This document shows positions 18,044 to 25,513 of a DNA stretch of 43,117 nucleotides, piece by piece. Both the position numbers and the translations under genes were made by a program. The stretch is taken from NCBI GenBank assembly GCA_903845115.1, contig CAIMWE010000002.1, positions 1-43,117 of the forward strand. Reading direction: 5' to 3'. Position 1 is the first letter of the stretch; each line of letters starts with the position of its first letter. The notes below the pieces were generated by a model that was not told where the DNA came from, ran no database searches, and was given only the letters and a program-made list of their open reading frames with translations. This DNA comes from an uncultured Acidobacteriota bacterium. GTDB lineage: Bacteria > Acidobacteriota > Thermoanaerobaculia > UBA5066.

Positions 18044-19222
18044 ATGCCTCGCGACGGCTCTCCGCCAGGGAACGACGGGCGCCGCCGGGCCCTCCGGGCT
18101 GCCGGCGCCTGCGGGGAGGTGCTGGAGGAGCTGCTGGCCTATGGAACGCCGCTCATCCCGGCGGGGCGGGCGGCCCTCCTCGCGGAGATGTCGTTTCCCG
18201 ACGAACCGCAGACGGAGGTCTGGAGCGGCTATGCCGAGGCGGCCGAGAGGGACGGGGCGATCCCGGTCCTCCGGCGGGTGCTGCCGCAGCTGAGCTATCC
18301 GATCAGGGCGGGCATCAGCGGAACCGAGGGCTATCGGGCGACGACCCTGCGGGGCCAGGCCCCCGAGCTGGACGCGGAGGCGACCGGCCTCCCGCTCCGC
18401 CGGCCGGAGGAGGTGACGCTTCGGGTCCACCCGACGCTGGTCGGGAGCGTGCCGATCCTCGTCGCGCCCGATCGGGGGGATTTCGAGTCGCTGGTGAGAG
18501 CGCTGAGCTCCAGGAACGAGCCGGTGGCGGTGCCCCCGTCGATGGGAGCGTGCCTGGTCCGGGGCCTCAACAACTGGGATCGGGTCCGGCGGTTCCGCGT
18601 CCGCTGGGAGGCCGAGAACCCGGGGAGAAGCTGGGACGATGGCTTCCGGGAGCTCGTCCCGAGGAAGGAGCTCTACCAGGACCGCTTCATCCTGCTCTCC
18701 ACCGGACCCTACAGCGGCCTCCCCGCCGCGGAGACCGGGCTCGCCGAGGAGGAGTGGCTGGCGGCGTCTCTCTCGGTGAGGAGAGAGCACGAGATGACCC
18801 ACTACTTCACGCTCCGCGTGGTCGGAAGCGCCCGGAACAACCTGGTCGACGAGCTGATCGCCGACTACGTGGGCCTGGTCCTGACGTTCGGGACCTACCG
18901 GGCCGACCTCGCCCTCCGCTTCTTCGGGCTGGAGGCGTACCCCGCTTGCCGTGCCGGATCGCGCCTCGAGATCTACCGCGGCAAGCCGCCCCTCTCCGAC
19001 GAGGCTTTCTCCCTCGCGCGCCGCCTCGTCCATGACGCGGTCCGGAACCTGGCCCGCCTCGACGAGGCGCTCCGCTCCTCGCCGCCCGGGGGCCCCGCCC
19101 TCTCCCGTCTCGTGCTCGAGCTGGCGAGCCTCGGGCTGGAGGAGCTCGCCGGGAATCGTGAATTGCGACGACCTGGTCAAGAGCCTGAAACGGCGCTGAG
19201 CTCGAAGGGAACCGGCGGGTAG
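18044..19222 (+). CDS. HEMTH-motif protein linked to NHLM exporters
   Basis: ATG at 18044, five bases after the FHA-ABC stop; 392 residues, no signal peptide. I recall similar uncharacterised proteins (possibly the DUF7005 family) beside NHLM transporters, but could not check this. A zinc-metalloprotease-like H249-E250-M-T-H253 motif is followed 17 residues later by E270 in DELIADY, a gluzincin-like spacing. Other distinctive blocks are SMGACLVRGLNNWDR and KELYQDRFILLSTG. A role in processing the exported peptide is plausible but unproven. The last 22 residues (after G370) differ from what a second copy of its 3' end, at 22991-23092, would encode, so this C terminus may be a rearranged one. 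Confidence 0.75.
   Translation: MPRDGSPPGNDGRRRALRAAGACGEVLEELLAYGTPLIPAGRAALLAEMSFPDEPQTEVWSGYAEAAERDGAIPVLRRVLPQLSYPIRAGISGTEGYRATTLRGQAPELDAEATGLPLRRPEEVTLRVHPTLVGSVPILVAPDRGDFESLVRALSSRNEPVAVPPSMGACLVRGLNNWDRVRRFRVRWEAENPGRSWDDGFRELVPRKELYQDRFILLSTGPYSGLPAAETGLAEEEWLAASLSVRREHEMTHYFTLRVVGSARNNLVDELIADYVGLVLTFGTYRADLALRFFGLEAYPACRAGSRLEIYRGKPPLSDEAFSLARRLVHDAVRNLARLDEALRSSPPGGPALSRLVLELASLGLEELAGNRELRRPGQEPETALSSKGTGG
19097..19152 (+). repeat. 56-bp direct repeat, copy 1
   Basis: This segment inside the 3' end of the HEMTH gene matches 22991-23046 at 54 of 56 positions (differences at the 6th and 23rd bases). Both copies are read in the same frame as ALSRLVL-E/G-LASLGLEELAG. They bracket the two kinase genes. 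Confidence 0.9.
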
Positions 19223-19246
19223 GACCCTTCAGCGGCCTCCGCGCTT

Positions 19247-19255
19247 CCCCCCCCC
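19247..19255 (+). repeat. C9 homopolymer upstream of the Ser/Thr kinase
   Basis: Nine consecutive C bases lie in the gap between the HEMTH gene and the kinase, about 70 bases before the kinase ATG. A TAGAAT box at 19289-19294 could be the kinase -10, but no good -35 is seen at the right distance, so promoter involvement of the tract is speculative. Confidence 0.6.
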
Positions 19256-19323
19256 GGGCCCGTCTCAGGAGAGTTGCGACGGCCCGCATAGAATCGCACC
19301 AGCTCCGAGAACGTGCGAAAGCG

Positions 19324-20949
19324 ATGGAAGACGAGTTCCCCGTAGCCGAAAGCGAGGCAGTTCGCTTCCTCCAGTCGCGAATCGCGCGATTCGCGAGGAC
19401 ATGCGGGCTCGCGGGACTCGTCCTGGCGGCCATCTGGATCTCTGCCGTCCTGGTCTTCGACCACTCGATCCGGAATCTCTCGGGGACCGGCTACCTTCTG
19501 CTCGTCGCGGGCAGCTGCGTTTTCTTCGGGGTGGCGCTGGCAACCAACCGGGTGGCTCCATCCCTTTCGTACGTTCAGAAGCTGGAGTCGGGCGGCCTTT
19601 TCCTCGCCTGTACCTGCTTCGCATCGGCCGGAGCCTTCTTCCAGCCCGACTCCAGACCGGAAGAGGTGGTCGGGACGGTCCTCTTCTTCACGGTCATGGC
19701 ACGGTCGATCTACGTTCCGAGCCGTGGCCGAAGAACGTTCGCCTTGAGTTCCACGATCGCCCTCACCCACATCCTTCTTGCCCTCTGTTCCTATCCCAAG
19801 AGGCCGTTTCACTGGTCCGGTTCAGGGGGGGCTCTCCATCCCGGCGCGGAGCGCGTCTTCGAGCTCCTCACGATGACGGTCGGGTGGCTCTTCGTCATCT
19901 CCCTCGCGACGGCCGCCTCGAACGTGATCTACGGACTGAGGCGGAAGATCGGTCAAGCGCAGGAGTTCGGGCCCTACAAGCTCGTGAGGAAGATCGGCGA
20001 GGGAGGGATGGGAGAGGTCCACGAGGCGCAGCACGCCATGCTTCGCCGCCGGACGGCCCTCAAATTGCTGCTTCCGACCAAGGCAAGTGACGAGGACATC
20101 CGGCGTTTCGAAAGGGAGGTCCAGCTCTCCGCGCGTCTCTGTCATCCGAACACGATCACGATCTTCGATTACGGCCGGACGCGGGCGGGGGTCTTCTATT
20201 ACGCGATGGAGCTTCTCGAAGGGGCCTCTCTTGCGCGCCTCGTCGACTTCGAGGGCCCGTTGCATCCGGGCCGGGCGGCGCGAATCCTCTACGGAGTCGC
20301 AGGAGCGCTGCACGAGGCGCACGGCCTCGGCTTGATCCACCGCGACATCAAGCCTGCCAACATCATGCTCTGCCGTCACGGAGGGGAGTTCGACGTCCCG
20401 AAGCTCGTCGACTTCGGACTCGTGAAATCGATCCGCATAGCCGCCGCCAAACCGCTCAACACCGAGCCCGACGTGATGCTCGGCACCCCCTACTACATGT
20501 CACCCGAAGCGATCCTGCAGCCAGAGCAGGTCGATGGGAGAAGTGACCTCTACTCCCTCGGTGCCGTGGCGTTCTTTCTGGTGACCGGGACGCACGTGTT
20601 CACCGGACGACAAGTCTTCGAAGTCTGCGAACGGCACGTTCACCAGGATCCGGAAACGGTTTCGGAACGGCTGGGCAAGCCATTCGCCGCCGACTTCGAG
20701 GAGCTGATCGAGGATTGCCTCGAAAAGGACCCGAACGTTCGGCCACAGTCGGCAGCGATTCTCCGTGCACGCTTGCGGGGGCTGAAGGATTTCGATTCGT
20801 TCGGCGAGGTCGAAGCGGAGAGCTGGTGGCGCGAACGCGGCGCTCGCTTCCTCTCTCCGACGAAACCGAATGACCGGACCGGGCTTCTCGCCTGGGTGGA
20901 CGACGGGCTCTCGTCGGCCCGTTCCGGGGTGACAAGAGCGAAGCCGTGA
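19324..20949 (+). CDS. Membrane-anchored Ser/Thr protein kinase
   Basis: 541 residues. The N-terminal third holds about six transmembrane helices (around 28-45, 54-72, 88-106, 113-130, 137-156, 180-205). A cytosolic Hanks-type kinase domain runs from about 216. All catalytic elements are present: Gly loop G225-EGGMG, K247 in ALKLL, HRDIKPAN with D341 and N346, D363-FG and GTPYYMSPE, so it should be active. No PASTA or other extracellular sensor follows; the unusual order is membrane domain first, kinase last. It is the only canonical Ser/Thr kinase in the window and a natural candidate to phosphorylate ligands of the nearby FHA proteins (inference). One sampled line (20401-20460) is 35/60 G+C against 43/60 in the ABC gene (17401-17460), consistent with a different origin. 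Confidence 0.92.
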   Translation: MEDEFPVAESEAVRFLQSRIARFARTCGLAGLVLAAIWISAVLVFDHSIRNLSGTGYLLLVAGSCVFFGVALATNRVAPSLSYVQKLESGGLFLACTCFASAGAFFQPDSRPEEVVGTVLFFTVMARSIYVPSRGRRTFALSSTIALTHILLALCSYPKRPFHWSGSGGALHPGAERVFELLTMTVGWLFVISLATAASNVIYGLRRKIGQAQEFGPYKLVRKIGEGGMGEVHEAQHAMLRRRTALKLLLPTKASDEDIRRFEREVQLSARLCHPNTITIFDYGRTRAGVFYYAMELLEGASLARLVDFEGPLHPGRAARILYGVAGALHEAHGLGLIHRDIKPANIMLCRHGGEFDVPKLVDFGLVKSIRIAAAKPLNTEPDVMLGTPYYMSPEAILQPEQVDGRSDLYSLGAVAFFLVTGTHVFTGRQVFEVCERHVHQDPETVSERLGKPFAADFEELIEDCLEKDPNVRPQSAAILRARLRGLKDFDSFGEVEAESWWRERGARFLSPTKPNDRTGLLAWVDDGLSSARSGVTRAKP

Positions 20950-21143
20950 TCGAGTTCCGGAGCGAAATCGTCGGGTCCGCCGAAGTCCGTGATTTCGCGT
21001 GTTTTCGCGCCCAGAGGTCGGGAGGTGACATGATCCTCCCCGCAGAGGTAGCCAGCATGGCGGTCTTTTCGGTCTACACTAGTCTCGCGTTGTTCCCGTC
21101 GGTTCCCTGGCCCTGGTCCCGCCAGGGCGATATGCGCGCCTGA
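20946..21143 (+). CDS. Possible small coupled ORF between the kinases
   Basis: A 65-codon frame starts with GTG overlapping the Ser/Thr kinase stop (GTGA) and ends just before the ribosome site of the histidine kinase. Its second half is hydrophobic ([18 protein letters not shown]), so a small membrane peptide is conceivable. I recognise no family and the composition gives no strong coding signal. It may be only spacer; a 7-bp perfect hairpin (21105-21111 with 21121-21127) lies in its 3' part. Confidence 0.2.
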   Translation: MIEFRSEIVGSAEVRDFACFRAQRSGGDMILPAEVASMAVFSVYTSLALFPSVPWPWSRQGDMRA

Positions 21144-21150
21144 GGGGAAC

Positions 21151-22968
21151 ATGAGCAGGGTCGCAGCCCCCCCCCCCCCGGGAGAGAACAGGCCCCCCCT
21201 TGTGACGACTGCCCCTCAGACCGTGCGCGAGGAGGCGGAGCGGCGGCTTGCCGCCAGGAAAGCTTCAGGGCACTGGCGGAAACCCGAGAACATCCCCTCC
21301 CTCCTGCATGAGCTGGAAGTCCACCAGATCGAGCTCGAGCTTCAGAACGAAGAGCTGCGACGGACGCAGAACGAGCTGGAGCGCTCACGCGAGAGGTACC
21401 TCGACCTCTACGACGTGGCCCCGGTCGGCTACGCCGTTCTGGATGACAAGGGACTGATCCAGGAGGCGAACCTCACGCTCACGAGCCGCCTGGGGGGCCC
21501 CCGGACGGCATTCGTGGGGCGTCCCCTCCGCCGCTTCGTCGACCCCGCGAGCCAGGACTCCTACCTCCTGCACCTTCAGCGGCTCTTCGAGACCGGGGAG
21601 CCGTCGTCGTTCGATGTGGACATGGTGACGAAGGACGGCACCTCGTTTCGGGGCCGACTGGACGCCGTCGTCCACGACGACGACTCCTCCGGATCGAGGT
21701 CCTGTCGCGTCACATTGACGGACGTCACCGATCTGAAGCGGGCCGAGGAGGACGTCCGGGCGGGCAAGGAAGTTCTCCAGAACGTTCTGGACTCGGTTCC
21801 CCAGGCGATCTTCTGGAAGGACAGGAACAGCGTCTACCTCGGGGGTAACCGAACCTTCGCCCGTGCAGCTGGGCTCTTTGACCCGGAGAAGATTGTCCGG
21901 AAGACAGATTTCGACCTGCCGTGGCGTACGGAAGAAGCCGAGGCTTACCGAGCGGATGACGCGCAGGTCATGGGCAGCGGATTCCCGAAACGACACATCG
22001 TGGAACGACAGCGAAAGGCGGATGGCACGGATCTGTGGATCGATACCACCAAGGTGCCGCTGCTCGACGCCCGAGGGGAAGTGAGGGGCGTCCTGGGCGT
22101 CTACGACGACATCACCGAGCGCAAGCGGGACGAGGAGGCGCTCCGCGAAAGCGAGGAGCGATACCGGAGACTCAGCGATGAGCTGGAGCGAAGAGTCCGG
22201 GAGAGGACGGCGGAGCTGGAGGAGGCCAATCGGGAGCTGGGAGCCTTCTCGTACTCCATCTCTCACGAGCTGCGGTCACCCCTCCGGGCGATCGACGGCT
22301 TCTCAGCTCGCGTTTCCGACTCCCATGCGGGTCTTCTCGACGACGAGGGACGCCGTCTCTTCGCAGAGGTCCGGTGGAACGCGCAGCGGATGGGGCGGCT
22401 GATCGACGACCTGCTCGCTTTTTCCAGAGCTCGCGACGTTGATCTCTCCCTCGGTTCGGTGAACATGACCGGAGCCGCGAGGGCCGCGTTCGCTCTTGCC
22501 GTGCCGGAAGAGGCGTCCCGCTCAAGGATCTCGCTCTCGGTGGACGACCTCCCCGATGCCCACGGGGATGCCAGGCTCCTCGGTCGAGTCTGGGAGAACC
22601 TCCTCTCGAATGCGGTCAAGTTCTCCGCTGGACGGGAGAAGCCCGAGATCCAGGTCGAGGGCGACATCCTGGGCGGGGAGGCGGTCTACCGGGTCAGGGA
22701 CAACGGGGTCGGGTTCGACATGGAGTACGTGGACAAGCTGTTCGGAGTGTTCCACCGGCTCCACGGGCAACGCGAGTTCGAGGGGACCGGGGTCGGCCTC
22801 GCGCTCGTCCGGCGGATCGTGACCCGGCACGGAGGAAAGGTCTGGGCGGAAGGTGAAGTCGGGAAGGGGGCGACGTTCTCGTTCTCGCTGCCCGTGGCCG
22901 CTCCATCCGGCCTCAGCACGTCCTTGAAGAAGTTGGGGTTGCCCCCGGGGACCACGAGCGTTCCCTGA
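21151..22968 (+). CDS. Cytosolic PAS-PAS sensor histidine kinase
   Basis: 605 residues; ATG at 21151 after a GAGGGGA ribosome site. No membrane helix is seen. The order is: Pro-rich start, a [20 protein letters not shown] helix typical of PAS kinases, PAS 1 (about 82-195), PAS 2 (about 205-325), a coiled coil, HisKA with phospho-acceptor H372 in [12 protein letters not shown], and HATPase with N box [18 protein letters not shown] and [13 protein letters not shown]. No response regulator gene is adjacent, so the partner is elsewhere. Codons 6-10 contain a 13-C run; slippage by one or two bases would shift the frame close to the start. The gene ends about 20 bases before the second copy of the 56-bp repeat. 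Confidence 0.93.
   Translation: MSRVAAPPPPGENRPPLVTTAPQTVREEAERRLAARKASGHWRKPENIPSLLHELEVHQIELELQNEELRRTQNELERSRERYLDLYDVAPVGYAVLDDKGLIQEANLTLTSRLGGPRTAFVGRPLRRFVDPASQDSYLLHLQRLFETGEPSSFDVDMVTKDGTSFRGRLDAVVHDDDSSGSRSCRVTLTDVTDLKRAEEDVRAGKEVLQNVLDSVPQAIFWKDRNSVYLGGNRTFARAAGLFDPEKIVRKTDFDLPWRTEEAEAYRADDAQVMGSGFPKRHIVERQRKADGTDLWIDTTKVPLLDARGEVRGVLGVYDDITERKRDEEALRESEERYRRLSDELERRVRERTAELEEANRELGAFSYSISHELRSPLRAIDGFSARVSDSHAGLLDDEGRRLFAEVRWNAQRMGRLIDDLLAFSRARDVDLSLGSVNMTGAARAAFALAVPEEASRSRISLSVDDLPDAHGDARLLGRVWENLLSNAVKFSAGREKPEIQVEGDILGGEAVYRVRDNGVGFDMEYVDKLFGVFHRLHGQREFEGTGVGLALVRRIVTRHGGKVWAEGEVGKGATFSFSLPVAAPSGLSTSLKKLGLPPGTTSVP
21167..21179 (+). repeat. C13 homopolymer in the histidine kinase start region
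   Basis: Thirteen consecutive C bases begin 16 bases after the start codon and encode part of APPPPG. The tract is long enough for slipped-strand mispairing, and also long enough to be a sequencing or assembly weak point. As written, the frame is open. Confidence 0.85.
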
Positions 22969-22990
22969 CCGGGGCGGACGGGGCTCCGAC

Positions 22991-23092
22991 GCCCTTTCCC
23001 GTCTCGTGCTCGGGCTGGCGAGCCTCGGGCTGGAGGAGCTCGCCGGCGAGGAGCTGGCCGGCCAGGGTCTCGGGCCCCGCTTCAGGCCCTGA
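22991..23092 (+). pseudogene. 3' remnant of the HEMTH gene with 56-bp repeat copy 2
   Basis: Positions 22991-23046 repeat 19097-19152 with two mismatches, and the same frame continues as EELAGQGLGPRFRP to a TGA at 23090-23092. There is no start codon or gene body, so this is a fragment. The simplest reading is that it preserves the original C terminus of the HEMTH protein, now separated from the gene by the kinase pair. Its end overlaps the stop of the convergent FHA gene; a CTTCAG-GCC-CTGAAG hairpin (23080-23094) sits there. Confidence 0.65.
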
Positions 23093-24083
23093 AGACGAGC
23101 TTCCGGCGCCCGATCTGGATGACGTCCCCCTCGGAGAGGACGTGCTCCTTGACGAGCGCGCCGTTGACGATGACGCCGTTCGGGGACCCCCGGTCGATGA
23201 CCTTGAACTGCGCGTCCCCTTCCGGAACGACGGAGGCGTGGGCCCGGGAGACGTCTGGGAACGGAACGTAGATCTCGTTCTCCGACGATCGACCGATCGA
23301 CATGGGGGACCTCTTCAGGGCGTACTCCCGCTCCGGCTGGTCGTCCGTGAAGAGGACCAGGCGAGGGCCCTGGGGAGCGGGCGGCAGACCCGGGTTCTTG
23401 TGCACGGGCCGCCGGGCCGGGGGCAGAACACCCACGAGGGTGGCATCGGGATTGATGTCCGGCGGGAGAGAAGCGCCGGGAACGCTCGCGTGGACGTCCA
23501 TCTGTGCGGTGACCGTCGTGGGAGCCTCCGGGGGAGGCGCCGCGGGCGCGACACCGGTGGGCGCGACGCCGGTGGACGCGGCGCCGGAGGGCGCGACACC
23601 GGTGGACGCGGCGCCGGAGGACGCGGCCCGCTCCAGCTCCTCCTCGGACGGGAAGGCCTTCACGAAGTCGGCCTTCATCGCGCCGAGCTCGTCGAGGGCG
23701 CGCTGCCTTTCCGCGACGCTGCGCTGGCAGTCCGCCGACCGCGTCCGGTAGTCGTCGTCGGGGAACTCGCCCAGGTCGTGCCGAAGCTCGACCTCCTCGA
23801 GCTCGAACTTCGTCTCCTGGAGCGATTTTTCGGCTTCGAGCGTGAGCTCCCGCAGCCGTCTGTACTCCTGGGCCGCCTGCCGTCTCGGGCCCCTCGCCTC
23901 GGCTTCCAGGGCGACCTTCCTCTTCTCGTAGTCGCCCCGGACCCTCCGGTAGACGACCTCGGAGACCTTCTCCTTCGCGGTCTCCATTTTCTGGAGACGC
24001 TCCCGGAAGACGTCTTCCTCGCGCCGGATGCGCACGAGCTCCGAAAGGGACGAGACATCGATCGTTTTCGGTCCGTCTTTCAT
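23082..24083 (-). CDS. Coiled-coil and FHA domain protein
   Basis: 333 residues, ATG at 24081-24083 with a GGAGG site just upstream. Residues 10-150 are charged and helical (coiled-coil-like). Residues about 155-180 are low-complexity, built from repeated ASTGVAP/SGAASTG units, followed by a Pro-rich linker. A C-terminal FHA domain (about 240-333) has SIGRSSENEI, SRAHASV and SPNGVIVNG. FHA domains bind phospho-Thr peptides. No signal peptide is seen. It lies downstream of the CNB-FHA and STAS genes on the same strand after about 115 bases, so it may share their transcript or use its own leader, which contains a strong hairpin. The partner is unknown; the Ser/Thr kinase gene about 2.1 kb away is a candidate writer. 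Confidence 0.88.
   Translation of the reverse strand: MKDGPKTIDVSSLSELVRIRREEDVFRERLQKMETAKEKVSEVVYRRVRGDYEKRKVALEAEARGPRRQAAQEYRRLRELTLEAEKSLQETKFELEEVELRHDLGEFPDDDYRTRSADCQRSVAERQRALDELGAMKADFVKAFPSEEELERAASSGAASTGVAPSGAASTGVAPTGVAPAAPPPEAPTTVTAQMDVHASVPGASLPPDINPDATLVGVLPPARRPVHKNPGLPPAPQGPRLVLFTDDQPEREYALKRSPMSIGRSSENEIYVPFPDVSRAHASVVPEGDAQFKVIDRGSPNGVIVNGALVKEHVLSEGDVIQIGRRKLVFRA
23546..23620 (-). repeat. Five 15-bp tandem repeats in the FHA gene linker
   Basis: Five in-frame 15-base units run from 23546 to 23620, followed by a partial sixth. Units 1 and 4 are identical, as are units 3 and 5, and units 2+3 differ from 4+5 at a single base. This gives a 30-bp higher-order repeat. Each unit encodes five small residues, so copy-number change would lengthen or shorten the linker without breaking the frame. 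Confidence 0.9.
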
Positions 24084-24096
24084 ACTTTCCCTCCTG

Positions 24097-24119
24097 GGCC
24101 GTGACCTGGCGTCACGGCC
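24097..24119 (-). promoter_or_regulatory. Perfect 9-bp hairpin in the FHA gene leader
   Basis: GGCCGTGAC (24097-24105) and GTCACGGCC (24111-24119) form a perfect stem with a 5-base loop, just upstream of the ribosome site of the FHA gene. A TAATAT box (24149-24154, minus strand) further upstream could be a -10 element. The hairpin could act as an operator dyad or modulate translation. Confidence 0.4.
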
Positions 24120-24197
24120 GGACAGGTTCTTCGAAATGTCCAGGACGGGAATATTACGCTGGCGGGAGTGGGGGAGGGGCGTCCCGGTTTCGTAGGC

Positions 24198-24689
24198 CTA
24201 CCGGGGGCCTTCGGGCGCCCGACAGAGGAGGTGGGCGGCCCGGGCGGCCAGCTCTGCAGTCCCCGGCTGCGGGCGGGAAGCCGTGACGACTCCGCTGCGG
24301 GAGACGCCGAGGACCACGGCCGCCTTCTCGAGGGCCGCGAACCGCCAGACGCCGGAGGGAGCCTGGGCGATCGCCTCCGCCCGCGTGCCGCAGATCGTGA
24401 AGGCATCCAGGAAACCCGCGACCTCGAAGATCGCCTGCACCGGACTTGCCAGGGAGCAGAGGGCCAGGTGTCCGCCCAGCCCGGAGAGCTTCCGGGCGAA
24501 CATCAGCAGGATCCGGACCCCTGCGCCCGAGAGGTGCTTCACGCCGGCCAGGTCGACGACGAACCGCCGTTCGCCCGCCGTCACCATGTCCGAGAGGGCT
24601 CTCTCCAGGTCGACGGAGGCCTTCGGGTCGATCTCACCCTCGACCGCGACGATCGAGAAGCCGCCCGAACGGCTCGAGGAGAGCTCCAT
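24198..24689 (-). CDS. STAS-domain protein (anti-sigma antagonist-like)
   Basis: 163 residues. The first 110 form a STAS domain: GGFSIVAVEGEIDPKASVDLERAL, then FVVDLAGVKHLSGAGVRILLMF, where the serine in HLSGAG sits at the usual phosphorylation site, then ALCSLASPVQAIFEVAGFLDAF. The remaining tail is Ala-rich with no known domain. STAS antagonists are switched by Ser phosphorylation and free an anti-sigma factor or similar partner; no such partner is seen here. The ATG overlaps the stop of the CNB-FHA gene by one base (TGATG), so the two are translationally coupled. Confidence 0.87.
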   Translation of the reverse strand: MELSSSRSGGFSIVAVEGEIDPKASVDLERALSDMVTAGERRFVVDLAGVKHLSGAGVRILLMFARKLSGLGGHLALCSLASPVQAIFEVAGFLDAFTICGTRAEAIAQAPSGVWRFAALEKAAVVLGVSRSGVVTASRPQPGTAELAARAAHLLCRAPEGPR

Positions 24690-25513
24690 CAGGCGACCTT
24701 CAGGATGGTCTTCACGTCGCCGAACTGGATCCAGTCGCCGTCCTTCACTTCGACGCGGATCCCGTTGCCGACCCGGGTCCCGTTCACGAAGGTCCCGTTC
24801 GCGGTGGCGATCTCCTCGAAGACGAAGAGCCGGTCGGCGTCCCGGAGGATCCTGGCGTGGCGCCGGGAGGTGGTCTTGTGCGGGTCCAGCTCGGTGAGGT
24901 CGACGTCGGGTCGAGCGCCGGTGACTGAATCGCGCCTCCCGACGTGCGCCTCCGGCCGGTCGGGGAGAACGGACTCGGACCCCGTCTCGAAGAAGACGAG
25001 TTTCCAGGAGGGGCCGCCCGGGGCAGGAGGCGCCGAGGCCGGAGGCGGCTCCGGGAGAGGAAAGCTGGCATGGGACGGGGCCTCGTACGGAAGAGGAGAG
25101 GAGGGCGAGGCCGGCGCGGGGGCGCTTCCCGTGGCGGCCGGAGACACCGCGGCGCGCGCGGTTTCGGCAATGGCCTCGGCCTCACGCATCCGGGCCGACA
25201 TTCGCCGGAGCATCCGGATCGCGACCTCTGGGTAGTGCCGGATCATCTCGTCGAACGTGGCATGGTCGATGGCCAGGATCCGGCACGGCGTCAGGGCGCG
25301 GGCCGTCGCACCGCGCGGGAGGTCGTCGATGATCGACATCTCGCCGAAGAAGTCGCCGGAGGAGAGGACCCCGAGGCGCCACTCGGAAGCCCCCGACCCC
25401 TTCAGGATCTCGACCTCGCCCTCCTCGACGACATACATCTCCGAGCCGGGGTCTCCCTCCCGGATGATGGTCTGCCCCTTGGTGAAATTCAGGACGCCGC
25501 TCTTCGTCTCCAT
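24689..25513 (-). CDS. Cyclic-nucleotide-binding and FHA domain protein
   Basis: 274 residues, ATG at 25511-25513. An N-terminal cNMP-binding-type domain (about 1-125) has GDPGSEMYVVEEGEVEI and the phosphate-binding cassette FGEMSIIDDLPRGATARA, with the Glu and Arg used to bind cyclic nucleotide. A Pro/Ala-rich linker follows, then an FHA domain (about 185-274) with HVGRRDS, SRRHARI and ATANGTFVNGT. No DNA-binding helix-turn-helix is seen, so it is not a Crp-type regulator; it looks like an adaptor combining nucleotide sensing with phospho-Thr binding (inference). First gene of the minus-strand group, behind a candidate promoter at 25604-25632. Confidence 0.9.
   Translation of the reverse strand: METKSGVLNFTKGQTIIREGDPGSEMYVVEEGEVEILKGSGASEWRLGVLSSGDFFGEMSIIDDLPRGATARALTPCRILAIDHATFDEMIRHYPEVAIRMLRRMSARMREAEAIAETARAAVSPAATGSAPAPASPSSPLPYEAPSHASFPLPEPPPASAPPAPGGPSWKLVFFETGSESVLPDRPEAHVGRRDSVTGARPDVDLTELDPHKTTSRRHARILRDADRLFVFEEIATANGTFVNGTRVGNGIRVEVKDGDWIQFGDVKTILKVA

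Noticed and set aside
19223-19323. Precursor-peptide gene after the HEMTH protein
   Set aside because: The gap is about 100 bases and holds a C9 tract and no plausible frame.
19153-22990. Kinase block as a classical transposon or integron
   Set aside because: No transposase, integrase or terminal inverted repeats were seen; the flanking repeat is 56 bp and lies within a coding region, so recombination or duplication is the better description.
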